Shown in pieces: positions 8,811 to 19,921 of a DNA stretch of 64,000 bases. Origin of the DNA: Rhodoferax sp. (lineage in GTDB: Bacteria > Pseudomonadota > Gammaproteobacteria > Burkholderiales > Burkholderiaceae_C); NCBI RefSeq assembly GCF_030653815.1, contig NZ_JAURYQ010000044.1, positions 43,965 through 107,964 on the forward strand, given 5' to 3'. Position numbers and translations under genes: made by a program. Position 1 is the first letter of the stretch, and every line of letters begins with the position of its first letter. The notes beneath the pieces were generated by a model. It saw only the letters and a program-made list of their open reading frames with translations. It did not search any database and had not been told where the DNA came from.

Positions 8811-9470
8811 TTACTGCCGAATCAAATCGGCGCCAATGGGGGGCTTGAAGGCAAACGCCGTGACAGCAAGGGGCGGATTGAGTTTCATTTGCCTGAACGT
8901 CAAGACCGAACGCTGGCCAAAGCTGTCCAGGATTTCCAGCACCTCGAGCGTGCTGCTGGCGGCTGCCGCATCACCCGTTGCCCTGAAGCCCACCCGAACC
9001 GACTGCAATTGCCCGTCTTTTGATCTGGGCGTGGCCAGAACCCACTGCAAGCCGTCCTTTTCGGGCGCATCGGTCAGCACAAAATCAGCCTGCAGGGCCT
9101 GCACGTCGTCCGCCGACGCAATCAACGCTGCAGGTGTCGAGCCCAGCACGGCGGCCTGCTTGCGCGCCGTGACCTGGTTCAGATCCACATCATGCAGCCA
9201 CAACGTCTGGCCGTCGGCCACAATGGTTTGCACAAAGGGTTTGACATAGTCGAAGCGGAACCGGTTGGGCCGGGAAAATTCAAACTGACCGCTGGAGGTC
9301 TTGACCTTGGGCACCTGCCCTTCGCGCGCTGGCGAGGTCACGACCTGGGTGAAATCTGCCTGGCCGGTTTTGACGGTCTTGACAAAACTCTCCAGGCTTT
9401 TCAGGCCGCTGGCGTTCACACCGCTAACGCAGGTAAGCGTTAAAAGTGCCGTTAATAAAAATTGTTTCAA
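8811..9470 (-). CDS. lolA: Outer-membrane lipoprotein carrier LolA
   Basis: Periplasmic chaperone that receives lipoproteins from LolCDE and delivers them to the outer membrane. A start at the TTG ending at 9470 is preferred: the resulting 219-residue protein begins with a clean signal peptide (KQFLLTALLTLTCVSGVNA) and AAGG lies 6-7 nt upstream. The frame is open further upstream to 9593, but that extension translates an extragenic repeat (...CHRERSVAIHAF...), a common artefact. LolA-family text follows: LESFVKTVKTGQADFTQVV, GQFEFSRPNRFRFDYVKPF and QTLWLHDVDLNQVT. It lies behind ftsK on the same strand, the usual order. The lolD and lolC/E genes are also in the window, at 35.7-37.7 kb. Confidence 0.92.
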   Translation of the reverse strand: MKQFLLTALLTLTCVSGVNASGLKSLESFVKTVKTGQADFTQVVTSPAREGQVPKVKTSSGQFEFSRPNRFRFDYVKPFVQTIVADGQTLWLHDVDLNQVTARKQAAVLGSTPAALIASADDVQALQADFVLTDAPEKDGLQWVLATPRSKDGQLQSVRVGFRATGDAAAASSTLEVLEILDSFGQRSVLTFRQMKLNPPLAVTAFAFKPPIGADLIRQ

Positions 9471-9509
9471 GGCTGACCTTTTGCGTCGGAGTTGGATGAA
9501 TGCAAAGGC

Positions 9510-9540
9510 ATGGATAGCCACGCTTCGCTCGCGATGACAG
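9510..9540. repeat. Short dispersed extragenic repeat (GCGAGCGAAGCG type)
   Basis: Read on the minus strand, the ftsK-lolA gap contains a unit of the type GTCATCGCGAGCGAAGCGTGG followed by CTATCCA. Closely similar units with a CGAGCGAAGCG core recur in many proteobacterial genomes, and their translations (CHRERSVAIH-like) commonly pollute gene starts. Only one copy is recognised in this window, so calling it a repeat rests on family knowledge, not on multiple copies here. Confidence 0.5.
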
Positions 9541-9552
9541 CTTTGTTGCCGC

Positions 9553-12910
<3,358 letters not shown>

Positions 12911-13311
12911 ACCCAGCCCGGCGCGGCGACCGGGCCATGCGCATGCGGTTTTGGGGACAACGCTGCACCAATTTCCCCTGCTAGTCGACTCACCGGCGCC
13001 TGGAATCAGTCGGGTGATGCGCTTGGCGAAGGTCAAGGCGGAGTCCGCGCAGCGGACGGGGGACACGCAGCGAAGCGCATCGCCCGGCTGATTGGGCAAG
13101 CACCCTGATGCAGCCTTTGGACCGGCATCTCACCCCACTCAGTTTGAATCGCAACCCAGCCCGGCCCCGGCTGAAGCCAGGCTATAATGCTGGGCTTTGT
13201 TGCCTTCCCCGTGAGGGTTTGGGCTGCAGAACGGGTTACCGCCACCCTTTTCTTGGCGAGGTGAGGCTCCTGGCGTCAGTCTGGGCCGTTTAATAGTATC
13301 GGAGTGTCCAC
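12911..13311 (+). promoter_or_regulatory. trxB-rpmB intergenic region with the rpmB promoter
   Basis: About 400 bp without a gene. A perfect -10 hexamer TATAAT lies at 13183-13188, with the expected -35 region around 13160-13166 poorly matching the consensus. Transcription from it would start near 13195 and give a leader of about 117 nt before the rpmB ATG; GGAG about 8 nt before the ATG is the ribosome binding site. A small hairpin GTCCGC-GCA-GCGGAC (13043-13057) lies upstream. I see no conserved riboswitch. Confidence 0.6.
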
Positions 13312-13545
13312 ATGGCACGCGTATGTGAAGTCACGGGCAAAGGCCCGATGGTCGGGAACAATGTTTCCCACGCCAACAACAAAACCAAGCGCCGGTTCCT
13401 GCCGAACCTGCAATACCGCCGTTTCTGGGTGGAGTCTGAAAACCGCTGGGTTCGCCTGCGGATCTCGAACGCCGGTCTGCGTTTGATCGACAAAAACGGT
13501 ATCGACGCTGTGCTCGCAGATCTGCGCGCACGTGGTCAAGCCTAA
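13312..13545 (+). CDS. rpmB: 50S ribosomal protein L28
   Basis: Large-subunit ribosomal protein of 77 residues, standard length. It starts [20 protein letters not shown] and continues [13 protein letters not shown] and [21 protein letters not shown], unmistakable for bacterial L28. It is the first gene of the two-gene rpmB-rpmG operon, 22 bp ahead of rpmG, the usual pairing. The N-terminal CXXT form lacks the four-cysteine zinc ribbon of zinc-binding paralogs, so this is a zinc-independent type. Expression should come from the TATAAT promoter at 13183. Confidence 0.98.
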   Translation: MARVCEVTGKGPMVGNNVSHANNKTKRRFLPNLQYRRFWVESENRWVRLRISNAGLRLIDKNGIDAVLADLRARGQA

Positions 13546-13567
13546 ACCCATTTACTGAAAGAGCACC

Positions 13568-13738
13568 ATGGCTACCAAAGGCGGACGCGAAAAAATCAAG
13601 CTGGAATCGACAGCCGGCACCGGTCACTTCTACACGACCGACAAGAACAAGAAAACCACTCCCGAGAAATTGCTGATCAAGAAATTTGACCCCAAAGCTC
13701 GCAAGCACGTGGATTACAAGGAAATGAAACTGAAGTAA
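13568..13738 (+). CDS. rpmG: 50S ribosomal protein L33
   Basis: A small gene of 56 residues. The translation starts [20 protein letters not shown], has the [21 protein letters not shown] core and ends [10 protein letters not shown], the normal length and text of proteobacterial L33. It lacks the CXXC pairs of zinc-type L33. It sits 22 bp after rpmB with AGAGCACC just upstream of the ATG and is followed within 20 bp by a strong intrinsic terminator, so rpmB-rpmG forms a closed two-gene operon. Confidence 0.97.
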   Translation: MATKGGREKIKLESTAGTGHFYTTDKNKKTTPEKLLIKKFDPKARKHVDYKEMKLK

Positions 13739-13755
13739 TTCGGTTTTCTTCCAAC

Positions 13756-13783
13756 AAAAAGCCCGCAGTCTGCGGGCTTTTTT
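13756..13783. terminator. Intrinsic terminator after rpmG, bidirectional
   Basis: A stem GCCCGCA / TGCGGGC (13761-13767 with 13771-13777) has a 3-nt loop, is preceded by AAAAA and followed by TTTTTT. The flanking A and T runs make it work in both directions, so it can end rpmB-rpmG from the left and the convergent desaturase gene (stop at 13804) from the right. Confidence 0.92.
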
Positions 13784-13803
13784 ACGTCTGCTGACCTGCC
13801 TGT

Positions 13804-14994
13804 TCAGGCACGGGCCGCGCGCAACCTCAAGGAAAATTCCTGCAGTGCCGCAATGCCACTGGCTTCGGCGCGCTGGCACCAGGCCTGCAAATCTGCGGCG
13901 AGCTGCTCCCGGGTGTGCGAGCGGTTCAGCCACAGCTGGCGCAGTTCTTCGCGCATCAGCACCATTTTGTCGAGCACGGGTGACGCCGCACGCACGGCAG
14001 CCAATTGGGCCGCAGCACCCGGCGGGACTTTTTCAGCATCGCGGTGCAACCAGTTGCGGGCCGCCTTGAGCACAGTAGCGTCGGCACTGCGGGCTTTCAG
14101 GTCACTCAGTTCGCTATCCAGTGCCAGGCGCATGCTGCGCGCATAGGTCGCCATCAACTCAAACCTGTTTTGAATCAGCGCTTCCAGCGTGTGCTCGTCG
14201 GCGGTGGCGCGCACGGCCCCCAAAGCCAGGCGGGGTGGCGTCTTTTTGACCCGTGCCAACCCCACGCGCTGCAACAGGCTGATGTACATCCAGCCAATAT
14301 CGAACTCATAGGGCTTGACCGACAGCTTGGCCGAGGTAGGGTAAGTGTGGTGGTTGTTGTGCAGCTCTTCGCCGGCGATCAGGATGCCCCAGGGCGAAAT
14401 GTTGGTGCTGGCATCGGGCGCCTCAAAATTGCGATAGCCCCAAAAATGCGCTGCACCGTTCACAATGCCTGCCGCCATCACCGGGGTCCAGGCCATTTGC
14501 ACCGCCCACACCGCCAGACCGGCGGCGCCAAACAGCGTCAGGTCAAGCAGCAGCATCAGCGCCACGCCGGCAAAGGAAAACCGGGTGTAGAGATGACGTT
14601 CGATCCAGTCATTGGGCGTGCCATGACCAAAACGCGCCAGGGTGTCCTTGTTTTGCGCTTCCTTGCGGTACAACTCATAGCCTTGCAACAGCACCGTCTT
14701 GATGCCGTACACGTGCGGGCTGTGCGGATCGTCGGGTTGCTCGCATTTGGCGTGGTGCTTGCGGTGAATGGCCGCCCATTCCTTGGTCACCTGGCCGGTG
14801 GTGAGCCACAGCCAGAAGCGGAAAAAATGCGAAGCCATGGGGTGCAAATCCAGCGCCCGATGCGCCTGATGTCGGTGCAAAAAAATGGTGACGCTGAGCA
14901 TGGTGACATGCGTCATGCCCAGGGTAAACAACACCAGCTGCCAAGCGCTCAGATTCCAGAATCCGTGCGCCGCCCATTCCAACAATGAAGCCAT
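13804..14994 (-). CDS. Membrane fatty acid (acyl) desaturase with C-terminal extension
   Basis: Integral-membrane di-iron desaturase of 396 residues, expected to introduce a cis double bond (delta-9 type) into membrane acyl chains. The three histidine boxes are complete: HRHQAHR at 40-46, HRKHH at 77-81 and HNNHH at 212-216. Hydrophobic pairs lie before box 1 and between boxes 2 and 3. The family core ends near residue 245. The remaining 150 residues are hydrophilic, alanine/leucine/arginine rich and probably helical (LALDSELSDLKARSADATV...), an extension seen in related Burkholderiales proteins but of no assigned role. The gene is transcribed alone, converging on the terminator at 13756-13783. 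Confidence 0.88.
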   Translation of the reverse strand: MASLLEWAAHGFWNLSAWQLVLFTLGMTHVTMLSVTIFLHRHQAHRALDLHPMASHFFRFWLWLTTGQVTKEWAAIHRKHHAKCEQPDDPHSPHVYGIKTVLLQGYELYRKEAQNKDTLARFGHGTPNDWIERHLYTRFSFAGVALMLLLDLTLFGAAGLAVWAVQMAWTPVMAAGIVNGAAHFWGYRNFEAPDASTNISPWGILIAGEELHNNHHTYPTSAKLSVKPYEFDIGWMYISLLQRVGLARVKKTPPRLALGAVRATADEHTLEALIQNRFELMATYARSMRLALDSELSDLKARSADATVLKAARNWLHRDAEKVPPGAAAQLAAVRAASPVLDKMVLMREELRQLWLNRSHTREQLAADLQAWCQRAEASGIAALQEFSLRLRAARA

Positions 14995-15015
14995 TGATTT
15001 ATCTCTTGAATTGTT

Positions 15016-16287
15016 TTATTGACGCTGCCAAACCGCAGCAAAGAAACCATCGGTCTGATGCCGATGCGGCCACAGCCGTAAAAACCGTTGCTGATTATCA
15101 CCACCGCTGCACAAGCTGGCAGCCTGCTCCACTTTAAGCCCTACCAGGACCTCGCCCACATCGAGCGGGACAAAGTCAGGGTTGGCTTCGGAAAACGCCA
15201 GCGCGATGGCTTCGTTTTCCTGTGGCAGCACGCTGCAAGTGGCATACACCAGACGTCCACCGGACTTGAGCAGACGCGCCGCACTTTGCAAAATGGCCGT
15301 TTGCTTGACCGTCATTTCATCGACTGCCGTCTGGTTTTGCCGCCATTTCAAATCGGGGTTGCGGCGCAGCGTGCCCATGCCGGTGCAGGGGGCGTCGACC
15401 AGCACACGGTCAATCTTGCCTGAGAGGCGCTTGACGCGCTCATCGCGCTCATGCGCAATGGCAGCTGGATGCACGTTGGACAAGCCGCTGCGCGCCAGCC
15501 GCGACTTGAACGCATCAAGGCGGCCCGCCGAGGTATCGAAGGCATACAGGCGCCCGGTGCTGCGCATGGTGGCCCCGATGGCCAGCGTCTTGCCACCGGC
15601 CCCGGCACAAAAATCGACCACCATCTCACCGCGCTTGGCGTCGAGCAGCATGGCCAGCAGTTGCGAGCCTTCGTCCTGCACTTCGAAGTCGCCACGCTTG
15701 AAGGCTTCCATTTTGCTTAAAGCGGGCTTGCCGGCAATGCGCAAACCCCAGGGTGAATAAGGCGTTGGCACGGCCTTGATGCCCAAGGCGGCCAGCTCCT
15801 TTTGCACGTCGGCGCGCTTGGCCTTGAAGTCGTTGACGCGCAAGTCCAGCCCGGCGCCCTTGTTGAAACTCTCCACCAGCGGCCAGAAGCCGTCGCCCAA
15901 CTGGTCCTTGAGCGGCTGCACCAGCCATTCTGGCAGGTTGTGGCGGTGGCGTTCCATCAAATCTTCGGGCTTGATCTTTTCGCACTGGTCAAGCCAGTTG
16001 ATCTCCTGCTCGCTGAGGGCGCTGCGCAAAAAGTCGCCGGGGCCGTAAAAGCCCAGAATGGCCAAGCGGCGTTCTTTGGGGCCGCTGCCGGAAGGCGCAA
16101 AATGGTCAAACAACAATTTTTTGCGCAAGACGGTATAAACCGTCTCGGCCAGAGTGGCGCGTTCACGCGGCCCAAGGCCACGGTGCTCACGAAAGAATCG
16201 CGACACAATGGCATCAGCCGGGTGGTCAAATTTGAGGGTCAGACGAACCAGTTCGGAACAGGCGTCAAGCAGGGCTTTTGGATGCAT
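15016..16287 (-). CDS. RsmB/NOP-family rRNA (cytosine-C5) methyltransferase
   Basis: SAM-dependent RNA m5C methyltransferase of 423 residues. An N-terminal helical NusB-like region is followed by the Rossmann methyltransferase domain with a SAM loop FCAGAGGKTLAIG. Both catalytic cysteines are present, in VDAPCTGMGTLRRNPDLKWR and VYATCSVLPQEN. The start MHPKALLDACSELVRL at 16287 is preferred over the upstream ATG at 16326, which adds 13 residues of no family resemblance. It could be RsmB itself or a paralog; the missing fmt-rsmB neighbourhood argues for a paralog, so no symbol is assigned. The 21-bp gap to the desaturase gene suggests co-transcription. Confidence 0.88.
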   Translation of the reverse strand: MHPKALLDACSELVRLTLKFDHPADAIVSRFFREHRGLGPRERATLAETVYTVLRKKLLFDHFAPSGSGPKERRLAILGFYGPGDFLRSALSEQEINWLDQCEKIKPEDLMERHRHNLPEWLVQPLKDQLGDGFWPLVESFNKGAGLDLRVNDFKAKRADVQKELAALGIKAVPTPYSPWGLRIAGKPALSKMEAFKRGDFEVQDEGSQLLAMLLDAKRGEMVVDFCAGAGGKTLAIGATMRSTGRLYAFDTSAGRLDAFKSRLARSGLSNVHPAAIAHERDERVKRLSGKIDRVLVDAPCTGMGTLRRNPDLKWRQNQTAVDEMTVKQTAILQSAARLLKSGGRLVYATCSVLPQENEAIALAFSEANPDFVPLDVGEVLVGLKVEQAASLCSGGDNQQRFLRLWPHRHQTDGFFAAVWQRQ

Positions 16288-16434
16288 AGGTTCCGATTGT
16301 CCCACGGGAACTTTACCCAACTTCACAGCTCAGAGTTCGGGCTGGCAAAATCAAGTTGCACAATAGCCAAAACCCAAGATCGTCGTGAACCCCGATCACG
16401 CCAAACAAACGTCTTCAAAGCCCAAATACACCCG

Positions 16435-17823
16435 ATGCCCGCGCGCCCCCAACACCCCCTGCCCCACCCCGCCTTGGCCCGCGCCCTTCGGCCTCTGGCC
16501 TGCGTCGTGGCACTGTCGCTGGGCTTGGTGCTGGGCGGCTGTGCCAGTTTGAACCCCGATGAAACCCCGGACACCAACAGCGTAGAACTCACCCAGGCGG
16601 GCTGGTGGAAGGACTTTCGCGACCCCTTGCTGACCGAGCTGATTGCCCGGGCCATGCAGGCCAACCCCAACATCCTGTCGGCCCAGGCTGCCCTGCAGCA
16701 GGCGCGTGCGCTGCGTGATGTGAAACTGGCCGCCAACCGCCCCAACCTCACGGTATCGGGTGCGGTGCAGCGCAACACCGCCGATGGCGGCGAGGCCAGC
16801 GTCAACTTCAGGGGAGGGCTGGACGCCAGCTGGGAACTTGACATCTTTGGCGCCAACAAGAGTGCGGTGGCCAACAGCGAGGCCGACCTGCAGGCCGCCA
16901 GGGCCAGTTTGCGCGACATGCAACTGAGCATGACCGCCGAGGTCGCCCTGGCCTACATCCAGTTGCGTGGTTTGCAAGCGCAGCTGGGTATCTCCCGACA
17001 CAACCTCAACACGCAGCAGGAAACCCTGCAGATCACCCAATGGCGTGAACAAGCGGGTTTAGTGACCTCGCTCGAAGTGGCACAGGCCCAGACCGCGGCG
17101 GCTCAAACCGCAGCCCAACTGCCTGCCCTGCAAAACAGCCTCGCCAAAACGCGTCACAGTCTGTCGGTCCTGACGGGCCAACACCCGCACGAGCTTGACG
17201 CCCTGTTGCTGACGATCCAACCCATCCCCCAGGTGGCCATGCAGCTGGCGGAGGTGATTCCAGCGGACAGCCTGCGCCAACGCGCCGATGTGCGGGCCGC
17301 CGAAGCCCGAATCATCGCTGCCTTGGCCTCCGTGGATGCCGCCGAAGCGGCTCGTATGCCCAAATTCAAACTGGGCGGCTCGGTGGGTCTGACCGCGCTG
17401 ACGCTGGCAGGTTTCAGCAATGGGGCTGCATTGGCCACGCAGATATTGGGCAGTTTTTCCATGCCATTGCTCGACGGTGGTGCTGCCAAAGCCCAGGTAA
17501 GAGCCCAGCAGGCCGTGCTGGCGCAAACCCGGGCCAATTACCAAGATACTTTGCTGACCGCACTCAAGGAAGTGGAAGACGCCCTGATCGCCCTGCAGCA
17601 TGACCGTGAGCGACTGGACTACCTGCAACAGGCCGCCAGCGCTGCCAACAACGCCGCTCTGCTGGCACAAAACCGTTACAACAGTGGCCTGATTGACTTC
17701 CAGACCGTGCTGCAAACCCAGCGCACCCTGCTGGGCGCGCAAGACAGCGTGGCCAGTCTGCAAGCCGACCTCAGCAGCGGCCATGTGCGCCTGGTCAAGG
17801 CGATGGGCGGCGGCTGGCAATGA
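16435..17823 (+). CDS. Outer-membrane efflux lipoprotein (NodT/OprM type)
   Basis: TolC-like outer-membrane channel, 462 residues from the ATG at 16435. The frame is open far upstream but only this start gives a lipoprotein signal: a hydrophobic stretch ending LVLGGC, with the acylated cysteine at residue 36. The next residues, ASLNPDE, suit outer-membrane sorting. Two outer-membrane efflux repeats follow, including WWKDFRDPLLTELIARAMQAN, DASWELDIFGANKSAVANSEAD and LNRYNSGLIDFQTVLQTQRTLL-like text. It is the first gene of a four-gene efflux operon (channel, adaptor, ATPase, permease), so the complete tripartite pump is encoded in one place. Confidence 0.92.
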   Translation: MPARPQHPLPHPALARALRPLACVVALSLGLVLGGCASLNPDETPDTNSVELTQAGWWKDFRDPLLTELIARAMQANPNILSAQAALQQARALRDVKLAANRPNLTVSGAVQRNTADGGEASVNFRGGLDASWELDIFGANKSAVANSEADLQAARASLRDMQLSMTAEVALAYIQLRGLQAQLGISRHNLNTQQETLQITQWREQAGLVTSLEVAQAQTAAAQTAAQLPALQNSLAKTRHSLSVLTGQHPHELDALLLTIQPIPQVAMQLAEVIPADSLRQRADVRAAEARIIAALASVDAAEAARMPKFKLGGSVGLTALTLAGFSNGAALATQILGSFSMPLLDGGAAKAQVRAQQAVLAQTRANYQDTLLTALKEVEDALIALQHDRERLDYLQQAASAANNAALLAQNRYNSGLIDFQTVLQTQRTLLGAQDSVASLQADLSSGHVRLVKAMGGGWQ

Positions 17824-17842
17824 ACAAGAAAGAAAGTACCCG

Positions 17843-19156
17843 ATGACCGATGTCCCGCAACAAGCCCCCCAGGGCAACAGCCCTCAAGCCAGTGATTTGC
17901 AGAAACTTTTACAGGAACCTGGCAAACAAGTCTGGTGGCGCCGGCGCGCACTCTGGGCCACGCTGGTGCTGCTGCTGGCCGCGGGTGGCGGCTACTATTA
18001 CTGGCAGCAAAGCCAGCAACGCAGTGCAGCGCCCAGCTTTGTCACCGAGCCTGCCAGCAAGGGTGACCTGACGTTGACTGTCACGGCCAATGGCACACTG
18101 CAACCGACCCGCTCGGTCAATATCGGCAGTGAGCTGTCGGGCACCGTACTGCGCGTGCTGGTGGACGTGAACGACCGGGTCAAGCGTGGCCAGGTCCTGG
18201 TCGAGCTCGACACCGCCAAACTCAATGATCAGGTGCTGCGTTCCAAAGCCGCCTTGGCCAGTGCCCAGGCGCAATTGGCACAGGCCAATGCCACCGTCAA
18301 GGAAAGCCGTGCCGGCCTGGCCCGACTGGAAGAGGTGGCCAAACTCTCGGGCGGCAAGGTGCCCTCCAAAACGGAGCTTGACAGCGCCCGCGCTGCGCAT
18401 GAACGCGCCGTGGCGGCCGAGGCCAGCGCCAGCGCCAACGTCGACTCCGCGCGCGCCTCCTTGGCCACCGACGAAACCAACCGCGCCAAAGCCTCGATCC
18501 GTTCGCCCACCGACGGTGTGGTGTTGACGCGTTCAGTCGACCCTGGCAATGCCGTGGCCGCGTCGCTGCAGGCAGTGACACTGTTCACCGTGGCCGAAAA
18601 CCTGAGCCAGATGCGCCTGCAGGTCAACGTGGACGAGGCCGATGTGGGCCGCGTCAAGGTTGGCCAACCGGCCAGCTTTACCGTGAGTGCCTTCCCGAGT
18701 CGACGCTTTCCGGCCAAGATCACCCGGGTGGCCTATGGCTCGACCATCACCGACAACGTGGTCACTTACCAGACCCTGCTCGACGTCGACAACGAAGACC
18801 TGAGCCTGCGCCCCGGCATGACGGCCACCAGCACCATCACCGCCGTGGAACGCAAGAATGTGCTGCTGGTACCCAACACCGCGCTGCGCTTTTCACCGCA
18901 AACCAGCGCGGCCCCGCAAGGCAACGGCGGCATCATGGCCAGCGTGTTGCCGCGCATGCCCCGCAGCGGTGCCCGCAAGACCGCCACCGGCGGTGCCGCC
19001 AAACAAGTCTGGGTGCTGCGCGAGGGCGCACCGGTCGCGGTGAACGTCACCCCGGGCATCAGCGACGGTCGCATGACCGAGATCACCGGTGGCGACCTGC
19101 AGGAAGGTATGGCCGTGATCACCGACCAGCGCGCAGGTGGCGCCAGCAAGCCATGA
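17843..19156 (+). CDS. macA: MacA-type periplasmic adaptor protein
   Basis: Membrane-fusion (HlyD/MacA) protein of 437 residues linking the inner-membrane MacB-like transporter to the outer-membrane channel. A single N-terminal anchor (ALWATLVLLLAAGGGYYYW, about 38-56) is followed by a biotinyl-lipoyl half (GTVLRVLVDVNDRVKRGQVLVELD), a long alpha-hairpin (about 110-180), the second lipoyl half with ASIRSPTDGVVLTRSVDPGN, and beta-barrel domains. The start at 17843 is chosen because the frame upstream overlaps the preceding gene. It lies 19 bp after the channel gene and overlaps the ATPase gene by 4 bp (ATGA at 19153). Confidence 0.92.
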   Translation: MTDVPQQAPQGNSPQASDLQKLLQEPGKQVWWRRRALWATLVLLLAAGGGYYYWQQSQQRSAAPSFVTEPASKGDLTLTVTANGTLQPTRSVNIGSELSGTVLRVLVDVNDRVKRGQVLVELDTAKLNDQVLRSKAALASAQAQLAQANATVKESRAGLARLEEVAKLSGGKVPSKTELDSARAAHERAVAAEASASANVDSARASLATDETNRAKASIRSPTDGVVLTRSVDPGNAVAASLQAVTLFTVAENLSQMRLQVNVDEADVGRVKVGQPASFTVSAFPSRRFPAKITRVAYGSTITDNVVTYQTLLDVDNEDLSLRPGMTATSTITAVERKNVLLVPNTALRFSPQTSAAPQGNGGIMASVLPRMPRSGARKTATGGAAKQVWVLREGAPVAVNVTPGISDGRMTEITGGDLQEGMAVITDQRAGGASKP

Positions 19157-19920
19157 GCACCCCGCCCCTGATTGAACTCATTGGCGTCACCAAAACCTAC
19201 GGTCAGGGCGCCACGGCACTGCAGGCCCTCAACGGGGTTGACCTGCGCATTGAGGCCGGTGATTTTGTTGCCATCATGGGCCCCAGCGGCTCGGGCAAGT
19301 CAACTGCCATGAACACGCTGGGTTGCCTCGACACGCCCACCACGGGCCAGTATGTGTTCAACGGCGTCCATGTGGAAACTCTCAACCGCGACCAGCGCGC
19401 GCTGCTGCGCCGGCGTTACCTGGGGTTTGTGTTTCAGGGCTTCAACCTGCTGGCCCGCACCAGCGCCCAGGAAAATGTGGAACTGCCGCTGCTGTACCGC
19501 GGTGAGCCCGCCAAAATGCGCCATGCCGCGGCAAAAAAAGCGCTGGCCTCGGTCGGGCTGGCCGGCTGGGAACACCACACCCCGGCCGAGCTCTCGGGTG
19601 GCCAGCAGCAGCGTGTGGCCATTGCCCGCGCCCTCGTCACCGAACCCGCCGTATTGCTGGCGGATGAACCAACCGGCAACCTCGACACCCAACGCAGCCG
19701 CGAGATCATGCACCTGCTGTGGCAGCTCAATGTCGACCACGGCATCACCGTGCTGATGGTCACCCATGAGGCCGACATGGCAGCCTATGCCAAACGCATC
19801 GTGCATTTTGTCGATGGCGTGGTCGACAACGACACCCGCAACCCGCAACCCACCGAGGCCCGTCCGGGCGGGCCTGCTGCGCAAGCCATGAGCGCTGCGA
19901 CCAGCGCAGAGGCCCACTGA
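19153..19920 (+). CDS. macB: MacB-type ABC ATPase (stand-alone)
   Basis: ATP-binding subunit of the LolD/MacB subfamily, 255 residues. Walker A GPSGSGKST is at 43-51; the signature is [16 protein letters not shown], followed by [13 protein letters not shown] and the H-loop VTHEADMAAYAKRIV. In E. coli MacB the ATPase and permease are one polypeptide; here they are split into two adjacent genes. The 30-residue C-terminal tail after the ATPase fold is low-complexity (alanine, proline, threonine), perhaps a relic of the fusion joint. The substrate could be a macrolide, a lipopeptide or heme-like compound and cannot be read from sequence. Confidence 0.93.
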   Translation: MSTPPLIELIGVTKTYGQGATALQALNGVDLRIEAGDFVAIMGPSGSGKSTAMNTLGCLDTPTTGQYVFNGVHVETLNRDQRALLRRRYLGFVFQGFNLLARTSAQENVELPLLYRGEPAKMRHAAAKKALASVGLAGWEHHTPAELSGGQQQRVAIARALVTEPAVLLADEPTGNLDTQRSREIMHLLWQLNVDHGITVLMVTHEADMAAYAKRIVHFVDGVVDNDTRNPQPTEARPGGPAAQAMSAATSAEAH

Positions 19921-19921
19921 C

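Noticed and set aside
13043..13057. Hairpin in the trxB-rpmB gap as a terminator or riboswitch
   Set aside because: The stem is short and has no T-run; nothing resembles a known riboswitch.
15802..16434. Upstream extension of the efflux lipoprotein frame
   Set aside because: It overlaps the RsmB-like gene on the other strand and would bury the lipoprotein signal peptide.
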